Notes under the pieces: generated by a model
What the model was told of the DNA's origin: nothing
Seen by the model: only the letters and a program-made list of their open reading frames with translations
Database searches by the model: none
Shown here: positions 13,229-21,466 of the stretch, one piece after another
How positions within the stretch are numbered: position 1 is the stretch's first letter
Layout: every line of letters begins with the position of its first letter
Program-made: the position numbers and the translations under genes
Source: Noviherbaspirillum aerium
GTDB lineage: Bacteria; Pseudomonadota; Gammaproteobacteria; Burkholderiales; Burkholderiaceae_D
Length of the DNA: 64,000 bases
NCBI RefSeq assembly: GCF_008929045.1
Contig: NZ_VFAH01000001.1
Coordinates: 62,001 to 126,000, forward strand
Direction: 5' to 3'

Positions 13229-13460
13229 GATTCGTTACCTTCCTGTCAGCAGCGGCCCGCAGTTATCGAAGTGTCAAGCTTTCGAGCGGCGGGTTCCGCT
13301 TTTCTCCTCGCTTGCGGATTCTCCCGCAACGCGCTTATCATTGGCCGCTAAATCACCGGATAAGTTGTTATATTAGTAGGGATTGCTTTTGCGCAATTCC
13401 GTTCCGGCTGCCATTCATGCATGACTGCGCGCCTGTCCGCGCCACTTTCGAGACGACTTT

Positions 13461-16115
13461 ATGACCAAGACCCTCATCATCGCAGAGAAGCCCTCTGTCG
13501 CGAACGATATCGCGAAGGCGCTCGGCGGCTTCACAAAGCACGATGAGTACTTCGAATCCAACGAGTATGTGCTTTCGTCGGCTGTCGGCCACCTGGTCGA
13601 GATCGGCGTGCCTGAGGAATACGACGTCAAGCGCGGCAAATGGACATTCACCCATCTGCCGATGATTCCGCCGCATTTCGCGCTCAATCCCATCGCCAAG
13701 ACGGAATCGCGCCTGAAGGTACTGACCCGGCTCATCAAGCGCAAGGATGTCAGCGGCCTGATCAACGCATGCGACGCGGGCCGTGAGGGCGAACTGATCT
13801 TCCGGCTGATCGCCCAGTATGCAAAGGCCAAGCAGCCGATCAGGCGGCTCTGGCTGCAATCGATGACGCCCGGCGCCATCCGCGACGGTTTTTCCCGGCT
13901 GCGCGAAGACCAGGAAATGCTGCCGCTGGCGGATGCGGCCCGCTGCCGCAGCGAAGCCGACTGGCTGATCGGCATCAACGGCACGCGCGCGATGACCGCC
14001 TTCAATTCGAAGGAGGGCGGCTTCTACCTGACCACCGTCGGCCGGGTGCAGACGCCGACGCTGTCGATCGTGGTCGAGCGCGAAGAGAAGATCAAGAGTT
14101 TCGTGCCGCGCGACTATTGGGAAGTGCGCGCCGAATTCATCTGCGCGGCCGGCATTTATGAAGGCCGCTGGCTCGACACCAAATTCAAGAAGGACGAAAC
14201 CGATCCGGAAAAGAAGGCGGAACGCCTGTGGAGCAAGGCGGCGGCGGAATCCATCGTTGCCGCCTGCCGCGGCAAGCAGGGCACGGTCACCGAAGAATCG
14301 AAGCCGGCGACGCAGATCGCTCCGGCGCTGTTCGACCTGACCAGCCTGCAGCGCGAAGCGAATGCCCGTTTCGGCTTTTCGGCCAAGAACACGCTCGGAC
14401 TGGCCCAGGCGCTGTACGAAAAGCACAAGGTGCTGACCTATCCGCGTACCGACTCTCGTCACCTGCCGGAAGACTATATCAATACGGTACGGCAGACGCT
14501 GGAAGTGGTTGCCGAAAACCATAACTACCAGCAGTTCGCATCGCAGATCCTGAACAAGAACTGGGTCAAGCCGAACAAGCGCATCTTCGACAACAGCAAG
14601 ATCAGCGACCACTTCGCGATCATCCCGACGACGCAGGCGCCGAAGAATCTCTCCGAACCGGAACAGAAGCTGTACGACCTGGTGACCCGCCGTTTCATGG
14701 CGGTGTTCTTCCCGGCGGCGGAATTCCTCGTCACCACCCGCTATACGGAAGTCTCGGGCCATCAGTTCAAGACCGAAGGCAAGGTGATGACCAATCCCGG
14801 CTGGCTGGCGATCTACGGCCGGGAAGCGGCCAATGAGGACGACAAGGAAAATGCGGGCACCCTGGTGCCGGTGGCCAAGGGCGAGAAGGTGCAGACGGAG
14901 AAGGTGACCGCCAATGGCCTGGTCACGAAACCGCCCGCACGCTATTCGGAAGCCACGCTGCTGTCGGCCATGGAAGGCGCCGGCAAGCTGGTCGACGATG
15001 AGGAGCTGCGCGAAGCGATGGCCGGCAAGGGGCTGGGTACGCCGGCGACGCGGGCGGCCATCATCGAAGGCCTGCTGAATGAAAAATACCTGCTGCGCGA
15101 AGGCCGCGAAATCATTCCTACCGCCAAGGCATTCCAGCTGATGACTCTGCTGCGCGGCCTCGGCGTCAATGAACTGACGGCCCCGGAGCTGACCGGCGAA
15201 TGGGAATACAAGCTGTCGCAGATGGAGCGCGGCCGGATCAGCCGCGAGGAATTCATGCGCGAAATCGCGCAGATGACGCAGATCATCGTCAAGCGCGCGA
15301 AGGAATACAACAACGACACCATTCCGGGCGACTATGCGACGCTGAACACGCCCTGCCCCAACTGCGGCGGCGTGGTGAAGGAAAACTATCGCCGCTTCGC
15401 CTGCACCAAGTGCGAATTCTCGATGAGCAAGATTCCCGGCAGCCGCCAGTTCGAAATCGCGGAAGTGGAGGAATTGCTGCAGAAGCGCGAGATCGGTCCG
15501 CTGCAGGGATTCCGTTCGAAGATGGGCCGTCCCTTCGCCGCCATTCTGAAGATCGTGCGCGACGAAGACATCAACAACTTCAAGCTGGAATTCGACTTCG
15601 GCCAGAACCAGGATGAAGGCGAGGATGGCGAAGGCGTCGACTTCTCGGAACAGACGCCGCTCGGCGCCTGCCCGAAGTGCAACAGCGGCGTCTACGAGAT
15701 GGGACTGGCCTATGTCTGCGAAAAGACGGTTGCCAAGCCCAAGGCATGCGACTTCCGCAGCGGACGCATCATCCTGCAGCAGGAAATCCTGCCCGAGCAG
15801 ATGGCCAAGCTGCTCAATGACGGCAAGACCGATCTGCTGCCCGGCTTCATCTCGCAGCGCACGCGTCGTCCCTTCAAGGCTTACCTGGTGAAGGACAAGA
15901 ACGGCAAGGTGAGCTTTGAATTCGAGGAACGCAAGGGCAAGGCGCCTGCCAAGGGCAAGGCCGAAGACAAGGACGATGCGGTAGCGGAGGCGCCGAAGAA
16001 GGCGGCCTCGGCGAAAACGGTGGCAGCCAAGTCCGCAGCGACAAAGACTGCTGCGGCCAAGCCTGCCGTCAAGAAAACCGTCGCCCGGAAAGCCACGGCC
16101 AAGAAAGCGGCCTGA
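13461..16115 (+). CDS. topB: DNA topoisomerase III (type IA) with C-terminal zinc ribbons and basic tail
   Basis: This enzyme relaxes and decatenates DNA by single-strand passage. The N-terminal Toprim domain shows TLIIAEKPSVANDIAKALG and CDAGREGELIFRL. The catalytic Tyr is residue 327 in LTYPRTDSRHLP, matching E. coli TopB Tyr328. The protein is 884 residues, longer than E. coli TopB (653). The extra part contains a four-Cys ribbon (CPNCGG ... CTKCEF, about 632-655), a second Cys-rich segment (CPKC ... C, about 735-765) and a Lys/Ala-rich histone-like tail over the last 70 residues. It stands where topA usually follows smg. A terminator follows at 16146-16174. Confidence 0.95.
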   Translation: MTKTLIIAEKPSVANDIAKALGGFTKHDEYFESNEYVLSSAVGHLVEIGVPEEYDVKRGKWTFTHLPMIPPHFALNPIAKTESRLKVLTRLIKRKDVSGLINACDAGREGELIFRLIAQYAKAKQPIRRLWLQSMTPGAIRDGFSRLREDQEMLPLADAARCRSEADWLIGINGTRAMTAFNSKEGGFYLTTVGRVQTPTLSIVVEREEKIKSFVPRDYWEVRAEFICAAGIYEGRWLDTKFKKDETDPEKKAERLWSKAAAESIVAACRGKQGTVTEESKPATQIAPALFDLTSLQREANARFGFSAKNTLGLAQALYEKHKVLTYPRTDSRHLPEDYINTVRQTLEVVAENHNYQQFASQILNKNWVKPNKRIFDNSKISDHFAIIPTTQAPKNLSEPEQKLYDLVTRRFMAVFFPAAEFLVTTRYTEVSGHQFKTEGKVMTNPGWLAIYGREAANEDDKENAGTLVPVAKGEKVQTEKVTANGLVTKPPARYSEATLLSAMEGAGKLVDDEELREAMAGKGLGTPATRAAIIEGLLNEKYLLREGREIIPTAKAFQLMTLLRGLGVNELTAPELTGEWEYKLSQMERGRISREEFMREIAQMTQIIVKRAKEYNNDTIPGDYATLNTPCPNCGGVVKENYRRFACTKCEFSMSKIPGSRQFEIAEVEELLQKREIGPLQGFRSKMGRPFAAILKIVRDEDINNFKLEFDFGQNQDEGEDGEGVDFSEQTPLGACPKCNSGVYEMGLAYVCEKTVAKPKACDFRSGRIILQQEILPEQMAKLLNDGKTDLLPGFISQRTRRPFKAYLVKDKNGKVSFEFEERKGKAPAKGKAEDKDDAVAEAPKKAASAKTVAAKSAATKTAAAKPAVKKTVARKATAKKAA

Positions 16116-16145
16116 TCACATCAGCCTTTTCTGCTGCGCACCCGA

Positions 16146-16174
16146 ACGGCCTCTGTCACACGGAGGCCGTTTTT
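16146..16174 (+). terminator. Intrinsic terminator of topB
   Basis: ACGGCCTC (16146-16153) pairs with GAGGCCGT (16163-16170), followed by a run of five T, 30 bases after the topB stop. The adjacent gene is convergent. Confidence 0.85.
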
Positions 16175-16214
16175 CATTGGAAGCGAATGAAGCGGCGATG
16201 TGTGTGCCCGTCAT

Positions 16215-16634
16215 TCATTCGGATGCGCTGGCGCGCCCGGGTTCATGCGTATCGTAATGCGGCAGGTTGTCGCTGATTGTCGCCCATGCCGGCAGATCGA
16301 GGGTGAAGATGTGGGCTGCGGGTGTGGCCTCCACTTCGGAGTCCAGGCTGCCCATGCGCAGCCTGAGCGTCGCCGGCTCCGCATCGCGGCGCGAGTAGAG
16401 CGGCGTGCCGCAGGTGCGGCAGAAGGCCCGTTTCTTCCCGGGCGACGATTCATATTCCTGAATCAGCTCCTCGCCCTGCGTCCATTGGAATTTTTCCTTC
16501 TCCACCGGCGCGGCGATCACGCCGGAGCCGCCTTGCGCCTTGCGGCAGTCACTGCAGTGACAGATGGTGATGGTGCCGAATGCGCCGGCGTACTCGTAAC
16601 GTACTCCGCCGCACATGCAGCTTCCCTGCATCAT
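16215..16634 (-). CDS. GFA-family zinc protein (Mss4-like fold)
   Basis: This small cytoplasmic protein (139 residues from MMQGSCMCGG) is a GFA/CENP-V domain. The zinc-binding Cys pairs are intact: CMCGG near residue 7, CHCSDC near 28-33 and FCRTCG near 75. Members are often annotated glutathione-dependent formaldehyde-activating enzyme, but that activity is shown for few of them, so only the fold is safe. The start is supported by AGGAG six bases upstream on the minus strand; the longer in-frame form (from 16700) lacks such a site. It is a single gene convergent with topB. Confidence 0.9.
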   Translation of the reverse strand: MMQGSCMCGGVRYEYAGAFGTITICHCSDCRKAQGGSGVIAAPVEKEKFQWTQGEELIQEYESSPGKKRAFCRTCGTPLYSRRDAEPATLRLRMGSLDSEVEATPAAHIFTLDLPAWATISDNLPHYDTHEPGRASASE

Positions 16635-16719
16635 GGTGTTCTCCTCTTGGTCAGTCATTCGGGAATCCGAACTGCCCTGTTCCAACCGTGCCGCACGCAT
16701 TCTTCACGGAAACCGTGCT

Positions 16720-16748
16720 GGAACTCCTGTCAAGCCATGGCAGTCGAA
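16720..16748 (+). promoter_or_regulatory. Candidate ECF sigma-type promoter before the glycine-zipper lipoprotein
   Basis: GGAACTC (16720-16726) is followed after 17 bases by TCGAA (16744-16748). This resembles the RpoE-type -35 (GGAACTT) and -10 (TCnnA) boxes, about 90 bases before the ATG. Pattern match only. Confidence 0.4.
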
Positions 16749-16839
16749 CAATTGCAATTTCACTATCGTTGCATTCATCAAGCAACTCCATTGGAAGTTG
16801 TCGAGATACGCAACCTAACCCAATTCACCGGAGGATATT

Positions 16840-17052
16840 ATGAAACAACGTCTATTGATTTCGATGATCAGTGCCGTCGCGCTTGCTTCGACATTGACCG
16901 CATGCGGCACTCCTTCACGTACCACGGTCGGCACAGGCGCGGGCGCAGTCCTGGGCGGTGCGGCCGGCCATGCCGTCAGCGGAGGCAGCACGCTAGGCAC
17001 GATCGGCGGCGCTGCGGTGGGCGGCGTCGTTGGCAACCAGATCAGCAAGTAA
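16840..17052 (+). CDS. Small glycine-zipper lipoprotein (OsmB-like)
   Basis: The 70-residue product has a lipoprotein signal peptide with lipobox LTAC (Cys near residue 22), followed by a hydrophobic glycine-zipper segment of repeated G-x-x-x-G (GTGAGAVLGGAAG ... GTIGGAAVGGVVGNQI). Such 2TM glycine-zipper proteins are outer-membrane or periplasmic stress lipoproteins, OsmB being the known example. The ribosome site GGAGG lies six bases before the ATG. The gene is monocistronic, and a candidate envelope-stress promoter lies upstream. Function beyond envelope integrity is inference. Confidence 0.88.
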   Translation: MKQRLLISMISAVALASTLTACGTPSRTTVGTGAGAVLGGAAGHAVSGGSTLGTIGGAAVGGVVGNQISK

Positions 17053-17411
17053 GCATCGCAGCTTATCGAAGGCTATATCATCCGCTTGCATGAATGCGGT
17101 CAGGAAATCGGCATTGTCCGCATTCATGCATGTCTCGCCCTGTCGTCTGCCCAACCCTTCAAACGCCCCCCCTGCCGCACCTCATTCCGTGTCCTGCTCC
17201 TGAGAACATTGATCTATCTCTTATCCGGTACGCCAGGAAGACCAATCTCACGATCATGCAAAGCAATGCGGCTTGACACTACGGTGTAACCAAATGCATC
17301 GGTCGGAACTTTCGCTTATTGAAAGATTCTCACACTCGCAGCATGCAATTTTGGCATGACAATATCTGCCACATGTTTCCGACTATCGACGATTCCTTAA
17401 GGAGAACTCTC
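17053..17411. other. Gene-free region between two lipoprotein genes
   Basis: No gene is supported in these 359 bases; the reading frames that cross it lack ribosome sites and family features. The right third contains the candidate promoter at 17305-17332 for the next gene. Confidence 0.5.
17305..17332 (+). promoter_or_regulatory. Candidate ECF sigma-type promoter before the Gly/Ser-rich lipoprotein
   Basis: GGAACTT (17305-17311) is an exact RpoE -35 core. TCTCA begins 16 bases later at 17328, near the expected TCnnA -10. It lies about 80 bases before the ATG at 17412. Pattern match only. Confidence 0.5.
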
Positions 17412-17747
17412 ATGATGAAGTGGACAATTCCTCTCGTATGCGCAATGGTACTGAGCGCATGCGGCACCTCCGGCATGAATTCCAGCACCCGATCCACTAG
17501 CAGCTCTCCAAGCGCCACCAGCGGCTCAGGCAGCTATGGCACAAGCGGCACCTCCGGCTCTTCCAGCACCACTGGTGCTACAGGCGCAAGCAGCTCGATG
17601 GGTAATGCTGCAGGTGGCAGCGCAATGGGCTCCGGCTCGACACGCGACCCCGGCACGGGCGCAGGCGCCACAGGCAGCTCCGGCACCGGCATGGGTACCG
17701 GCACCGGCTCGACAGGCGGCGCAGGCTCCGGCTCCAGCGGCAAGTAA
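17412..17747 (+). CDS. Small Gly/Ser/Thr-rich lipoprotein
   Basis: The 111-residue product has a short signal peptide ending in the lipobox LSAC (Cys18) and is otherwise almost entirely Gly, Ser, Thr and Ala, so the mature part is probably disordered. I recognise no family. The start MMKWTIPLVC follows AAGGAGA at good spacing, which excludes the longer in-frame form from 17319. The candidate ECF promoter upstream and the similarity in type to the preceding lipoprotein suggest an envelope-stress role, but this is inference. A strong hairpin follows the stop. Confidence 0.75.
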   Translation: MMKWTIPLVCAMVLSACGTSGMNSSTRSTSSSPSATSGSGSYGTSGTSGSSSTTGATGASSSMGNAAGGSAMGSGSTRDPGTGAGATGSSGTGMGTGTGSTGGAGSGSSGK

Positions 17748-17772
17748 GCACGAGGTCGGCACGACTCTCATT

Positions 17773-17800
17773 CAAGGCGGGATGCGTGCATCCCGCCTTG
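17773..17800 (+). terminator. Terminator-like hairpin after the Gly/Ser-rich lipoprotein
   Basis: Twelve-base perfect arms CAAGGCGGGATG (17773-17784) and CATCCCGCCTTG (17789-17800) enclose a CGTG loop 26 bases past the stop. Only a weak T-rich tail follows. Confidence 0.7.
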
Positions 17801-17939
17801 TCCCCTTCTGAACTTCTGAAGACCACCCGCACTTCTTCCCCTATCTTCCCGCGTCTTCGTGTCTTCCATCCCTACGTTTTCACGCCTCGCCGGCTACGCC
17901 TGCAAGGCGTGATACCGCGCCACACCTTCGCCGTGGCGG

Positions 17940-18425
17940 TCATTCCCGCATGAGGCGGCTCTCGAGATCAAGCAGATAACGCTTGCGCGGCAAGCCGCCT
18001 GCAAATCCCGACAGTCCTCCGGAAGCTCCCAGCACCCGATGGCAGGGAACGATGATGGAAATCGGATTCCTGCCGATTGCGGTACCGGTGGCGCGTATCG
18101 CATTCGGCCTGGCGATACGTTCGGCAATGGCCGCATACGTGGTGGTCGTGCCGAAGCGCAGCGAACGCAAGGCATCCCACACCGCCTGCTGGAAAGGCGT
18201 GCCCGACGCATCAAGCGGCAGATTAAAGGAAAGGCGCTCGCCGCGGAAGTACTCTTCCAGCTGCCGCACCGCCTCCGCAAGATGCGGATGCGCGCCGTCG
18301 CGCCGCCAGTCTCCCGGACCCGAAAAATACTTGTGCTCTTCAAAGTAGAGGCCGGAGATGCCGCGTGCGCTGGCAGCCAGCAGAAGCCTGCCGAGCGGGC
18401 TGTCGTATTCGGTATAGCTGATCAT
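17940..18425 (-). CDS. ogt: Methylated-DNA-protein cysteine methyltransferase
   Basis: This suicide repair protein transfers the methyl group from O6-methylguanine in DNA to its own Cys128, in the motif IIVPCHRVLG. The DNA-binding helix with TTTTYAAIAERIARPNAIRA and the C-terminal GGLSGFAGGLPRKRYLL are typical. The 161-residue length matches Ogt-type enzymes without an Ada N-terminal domain. It lies 3 bases downstream of the Ada-AlkA fusion gene on the same strand, so the two form an alkylation-repair operon; the AraC/Ada part of the upstream gene may activate it. Confidence 0.96.
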   Translation of the reverse strand: MISYTEYDSPLGRLLLAASARGISGLYFEEHKYFSGPGDWRRDGAHPHLAEAVRQLEEYFRGERLSFNLPLDASGTPFQQAVWDALRSLRFGTTTTYAAIAERIARPNAIRATGTAIGRNPISIIVPCHRVLGASGGLSGFAGGLPRKRYLLDLESRLMRE

Positions 18426-18428
18426 CGT

Positions 18429-19919
18429 TTATCCCATCCATAGTGCAAGTGCCGCATAACCGCGCCACGGCGACCAGTCGGCGGCGCGGGCGTCCAGCTG
18501 TTTTTCGGTCAGGCGCCCGCCATCGCCGGCAGCCGCTTTCTGCAGGCCGAGATCGCCGGCGGGAAAGGCGTCCGGAAAGCGAAGCGCTCGCAGTGCGATG
18601 TAGTGCGCCGTCCAGTCGCCGATGCCGCGCACGCTCCTGAGTCGCGTGACGCTTTCGGCCAGCGTCAGGCCGGGGCGCATCTGCATTCCTCCCTCGGCGG
18701 CAAAGCGCGCCAGATTGAGAATGGTCTGCGCTCTGGCCTGCGGCAAGCCGATGGCGGCAATGTCGGCCACGTTTGCCTCGGCCAATACGGCCGGCAGCGG
18801 GAAATGATGCGTGATCCGGCCGAAGGGCGTGGCAGTGGCGACACCGAAACGCTGGACCAGGCGGCCCGACAAGGTAGTGGCGCCGGCCACGCTGACCTGC
18901 TGGCCGAGTACGGCGCGTATGCCAAGTTCGAAGGCATCGAAGGCGCCCGGCACGCGCAGTCCCGGCATTCTTTCCAACCTTTCGCTCAGCAGCGCATCGC
19001 GGCCGAGATGGCCGACGATCACGGCGGGATTCGCATCAAGGTCGAACAGCGCGCGCACCCTTGCCACCAGCGGCATCAGCACACCCGCCAGCGACGGCGC
19101 CACTTCCAGTTCCAGCTGCGACCGCTCGGGCCGGTGCGATATGCTCAGCCAGCCATGGCATCCATCGAGGCGGACGCTGCGCGCATAGCAGCCGCCATTG
19201 CCTTCCCCGGTCTGCACCTGCTCCACGCCGGCAATGGCGCGATGCGACAGATAGGACAGCATGCGCGTCCAGTCGAGCGGCGGCCGGTAGGCAAGGCGCA
19301 AGGTCAGCGCACCGGGCGCGGCCGATGCCTTTCCTTCGCCGGCGCGCCGGATATCGCCGGGCGCAATGCCGTAGCGCTGCGCGAACAGGGCATTGAAACG
19401 GCGCACGCTGCCGAAGCCGGCGGCAAAGGCGACATCGGCCATCGGCAGCCGGGTTTCCTGCAGCAGCTTCTTGGCGAACAGCAGGCGCTGCGTCTGCGCC
19501 AGCTCGACCGGAGTCACGCCGAAATGCTGCATCAGCACGCGCCGCAACTGGCGCGACGACAAGCCGACCTCGTCCGCCAGCCGCTCGACGTTGCCGTCAT
19601 TGAGCGCGCCTCCCGCGATGCGCTGCCAGACCGCATGCGCCAGGTTTTCCTGCAAGGCATACGGCGCCAGTTCGGGACGGCAGCGCAGGCAGGGACGGAA
19701 GCCGGCCGCCTCGGCCGCGGCGGCGCTGCTGAAGAAGCGGCAGGACGACAGGCGCGGCGTCTTCACGGTGCAGACCGGCCGGCAGTAAATACCGGTGGTG
19801 GTGACGCCGGTAAAGAACACGCCGTCGAAGCGCGTGTCCTTGGCGCTCAGCGCCCGATAGCAGCTGTCGCTGTCGAGGCCGCGCAGGCTGTCATGAAGGG
19901 GAATGTCCAGGGTGTCCAT
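18429..19919 (-). CDS. Ada-type regulator fused to AlkA DNA-3-methyladenine glycosylase
   Basis: This 496-residue protein combines the Ada N-terminal zinc domain, an AraC helix-turn-helix and an AlkA glycosylase. The zinc cysteines are Cys46, Cys50, Cys77 and Cys80, with the 4/27/3 spacing of E. coli Ada. The AraC domain (about 95-190) has VERLADEVGLSSRQLRRVL. The C-terminal HhH-GPD part contains GIGDWTAHYIALRALRFPD and the catalytic Asp in FPAGD. It would sense methyl phosphotriesters, activate transcription and excise N3-alkylpurines. The start at MDTLDIP avoids an 87-residue non-conserved extension. Its 3' end nearly abuts ogt, which supplies the O6-guanine repair missing from this fusion. 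Confidence 0.94.
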   Translation of the reverse strand: MDTLDIPLHDSLRGLDSDSCYRALSAKDTRFDGVFFTGVTTTGIYCRPVCTVKTPRLSSCRFFSSAAAAEAAGFRPCLRCRPELAPYALQENLAHAVWQRIAGGALNDGNVERLADEVGLSSRQLRRVLMQHFGVTPVELAQTQRLLFAKKLLQETRLPMADVAFAAGFGSVRRFNALFAQRYGIAPGDIRRAGEGKASAAPGALTLRLAYRPPLDWTRMLSYLSHRAIAGVEQVQTGEGNGGCYARSVRLDGCHGWLSISHRPERSQLELEVAPSLAGVLMPLVARVRALFDLDANPAVIVGHLGRDALLSERLERMPGLRVPGAFDAFELGIRAVLGQQVSVAGATTLSGRLVQRFGVATATPFGRITHHFPLPAVLAEANVADIAAIGLPQARAQTILNLARFAAEGGMQMRPGLTLAESVTRLRSVRGIGDWTAHYIALRALRFPDAFPAGDLGLQKAAAGDGGRLTEKQLDARAADWSPWRGYAALALWMG

Positions 19920-20128
19920 AGCGACGTTATACGCGCGGGCAGGTAGAGCGTCTAGCCGTTTTCGGACACCATCCGGGATGCCCGAATGTGGCATCCCGGG
20001 TAGCATCCGGGCCGATCGTATTTCTACTACTTTCCCTTGCACACCGGTTTGGAGTAATCTGGGCGCAACCGGACTTGCGCCCGTACGGATGCCAGCTTCC
20101 GGGCATAGAAAACTACAAAGGACGAGAC

Positions 20129-21301
20129 ATGAGACTTCACCTGATCGCAGCGGCCGCTGCGCTCTGCTGCACCACAGCAATCCACGCCAAAGACATCAAG
20201 ATCGCCCACGTCTACGACAAGACCGGCCCGCTGGAAGCCTATGCGAAACAGACGCAGATCGGCCTGATGATGGGCCTCGACTACGCCACCGGCGGCACCA
20301 TGACCGTCAACGGCAACAAGCTGGTGGTGATCGAAAAGGATACCCAGGGCAAGCCCGACGTCGCCAAGTCGCAGCTGTCGGCCGCCTATGCCGACGACAA
20401 GGCCGATATCGCGGTCGGTCCCACCGGCTCCGGCGTGGCGCTGGCAATGCTGCCGATTGCCGAGGAATACAAGAAGATCCTGCTGGTCGAGCCGGCGGTC
20501 GCCGATGCCATCACCGGCGACAAGTGGAACCGCTACATCTTCCGCACCGGCCGCAATTCCTCGCAGGATGCGATCTCCAACGCGGTGGCGCTGGACAAGG
20601 AAGGCACCACCGTCGCCACCCTGGCGCAGGACTATGCCTTCGGCCGCGACGGCGTGAAGGCCTTCAAGGAAGCGCTGAAGAAAGCCAAGGTGGTGCATGA
20701 GGAATATCTGCCCACCAACACCACCGACTTCACCGCCGGCGCCCAGCGCCTGTTCGATTCGCTCAAGGACAAGCCGGGCCGCAAGGTGATCTTCATCATC
20801 TGGGCCGGCGCCGGCAATCCGTTCAAGATCGCCAACCTCGATCCGAAACGCTACGGCATCGAGATCGCCACCGGCGGCAACATCCTGCCGGCGATGGCCT
20901 CCTACAAGAACTTCCCCGGCATGGAAGGCGCGACCTACTACTACTTCGGCATTCCGAAGAATCCGGTCAACAACTGGCTGGTGTCCGAGCATTACAAGCG
21001 CTACAAGAACCCGCCCGACTTCTTTACCGCCGGCGGCATGTCGGCAGGCATCGCGCTGGTGGAAGCGCTGAAGAAAACCGGCGGCGACACCAATACCGAA
21101 AAGCTGATCACCGCGATGGAAGGCATGAGCTTCGAATCGCCGAAGGGCAAGATGACCTTCCGCAAGGAAGACCACCAGGCGCTGCAGTCGATGTATCACT
21201 TCAAGATCAAGGTCGATCCCGCATTCCCGTGGGGCGTGCCCGACCTGGTGCGCGAGATCAAGATCGAGGACATGGATATTCCGGTCAGGAACAAGCGCTG
21301 A
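20129..21301 (+). CDS. Periplasmic substrate-binding protein of a branched-chain-amino-acid-type ABC transporter
   Basis: The 390-residue product has a Sec signal peptide (MRLHLIAAAAALCCTTAIHA, cleavage near residue 20), then a Peripla_BP_6 fold starting KDIKIAHVYDKTGPLEAYAKQ. It delivers a substrate to the LivHM-type permease encoded downstream. The family includes binders of branched-chain amino acids, amides, urea and aromatic acids, so the ligand is not certain. The ATG is chosen for the signal peptide; an in-frame upstream extension (from 19988) has none. A strong terminator at 21344-21374 separates it from the other transporter genes, consistent with higher expression of the binding protein. 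Confidence 0.93.
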   Translation: MRLHLIAAAAALCCTTAIHAKDIKIAHVYDKTGPLEAYAKQTQIGLMMGLDYATGGTMTVNGNKLVVIEKDTQGKPDVAKSQLSAAYADDKADIAVGPTGSGVALAMLPIAEEYKKILLVEPAVADAITGDKWNRYIFRTGRNSSQDAISNAVALDKEGTTVATLAQDYAFGRDGVKAFKEALKKAKVVHEEYLPTNTTDFTAGAQRLFDSLKDKPGRKVIFIIWAGAGNPFKIANLDPKRYGIEIATGGNILPAMASYKNFPGMEGATYYYFGIPKNPVNNWLVSEHYKRYKNPPDFFTAGGMSAGIALVEALKKTGGDTNTEKLITAMEGMSFESPKGKMTFRKEDHQALQSMYHFKIKVDPAFPWGVPDLVREIKIEDMDIPVRNKR

Positions 21302-21343
21302 TTCCAGCGCACGGAAGCTGCCTGAAGACTTGAGGGGTGCAGG

Positions 21344-21374
21344 AAAAAGCAGGATGCCGCCCGCCCTGCTTTTT
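21344..21374 (+). terminator. Intrinsic terminator/attenuator between the binding-protein and ATPase genes
   Basis: AAAAAGCAGG (21344-21353) pairs perfectly with CCTGCTTTTT (21365-21374). The T-run in the right arm makes it a good rho-independent signal. It lies inside an apparent operon, so partial read-through is likely. Confidence 0.8.
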
Positions 21375-21466
21375 CTCCGCGCCCTCATGCCGTCCGCCTC
21401 CATGCCGCCCGCCTTCATGCTGTCTGCCGGCGGCGGATGCCTTGTTTCGACTTTGCGGAGAACTGC

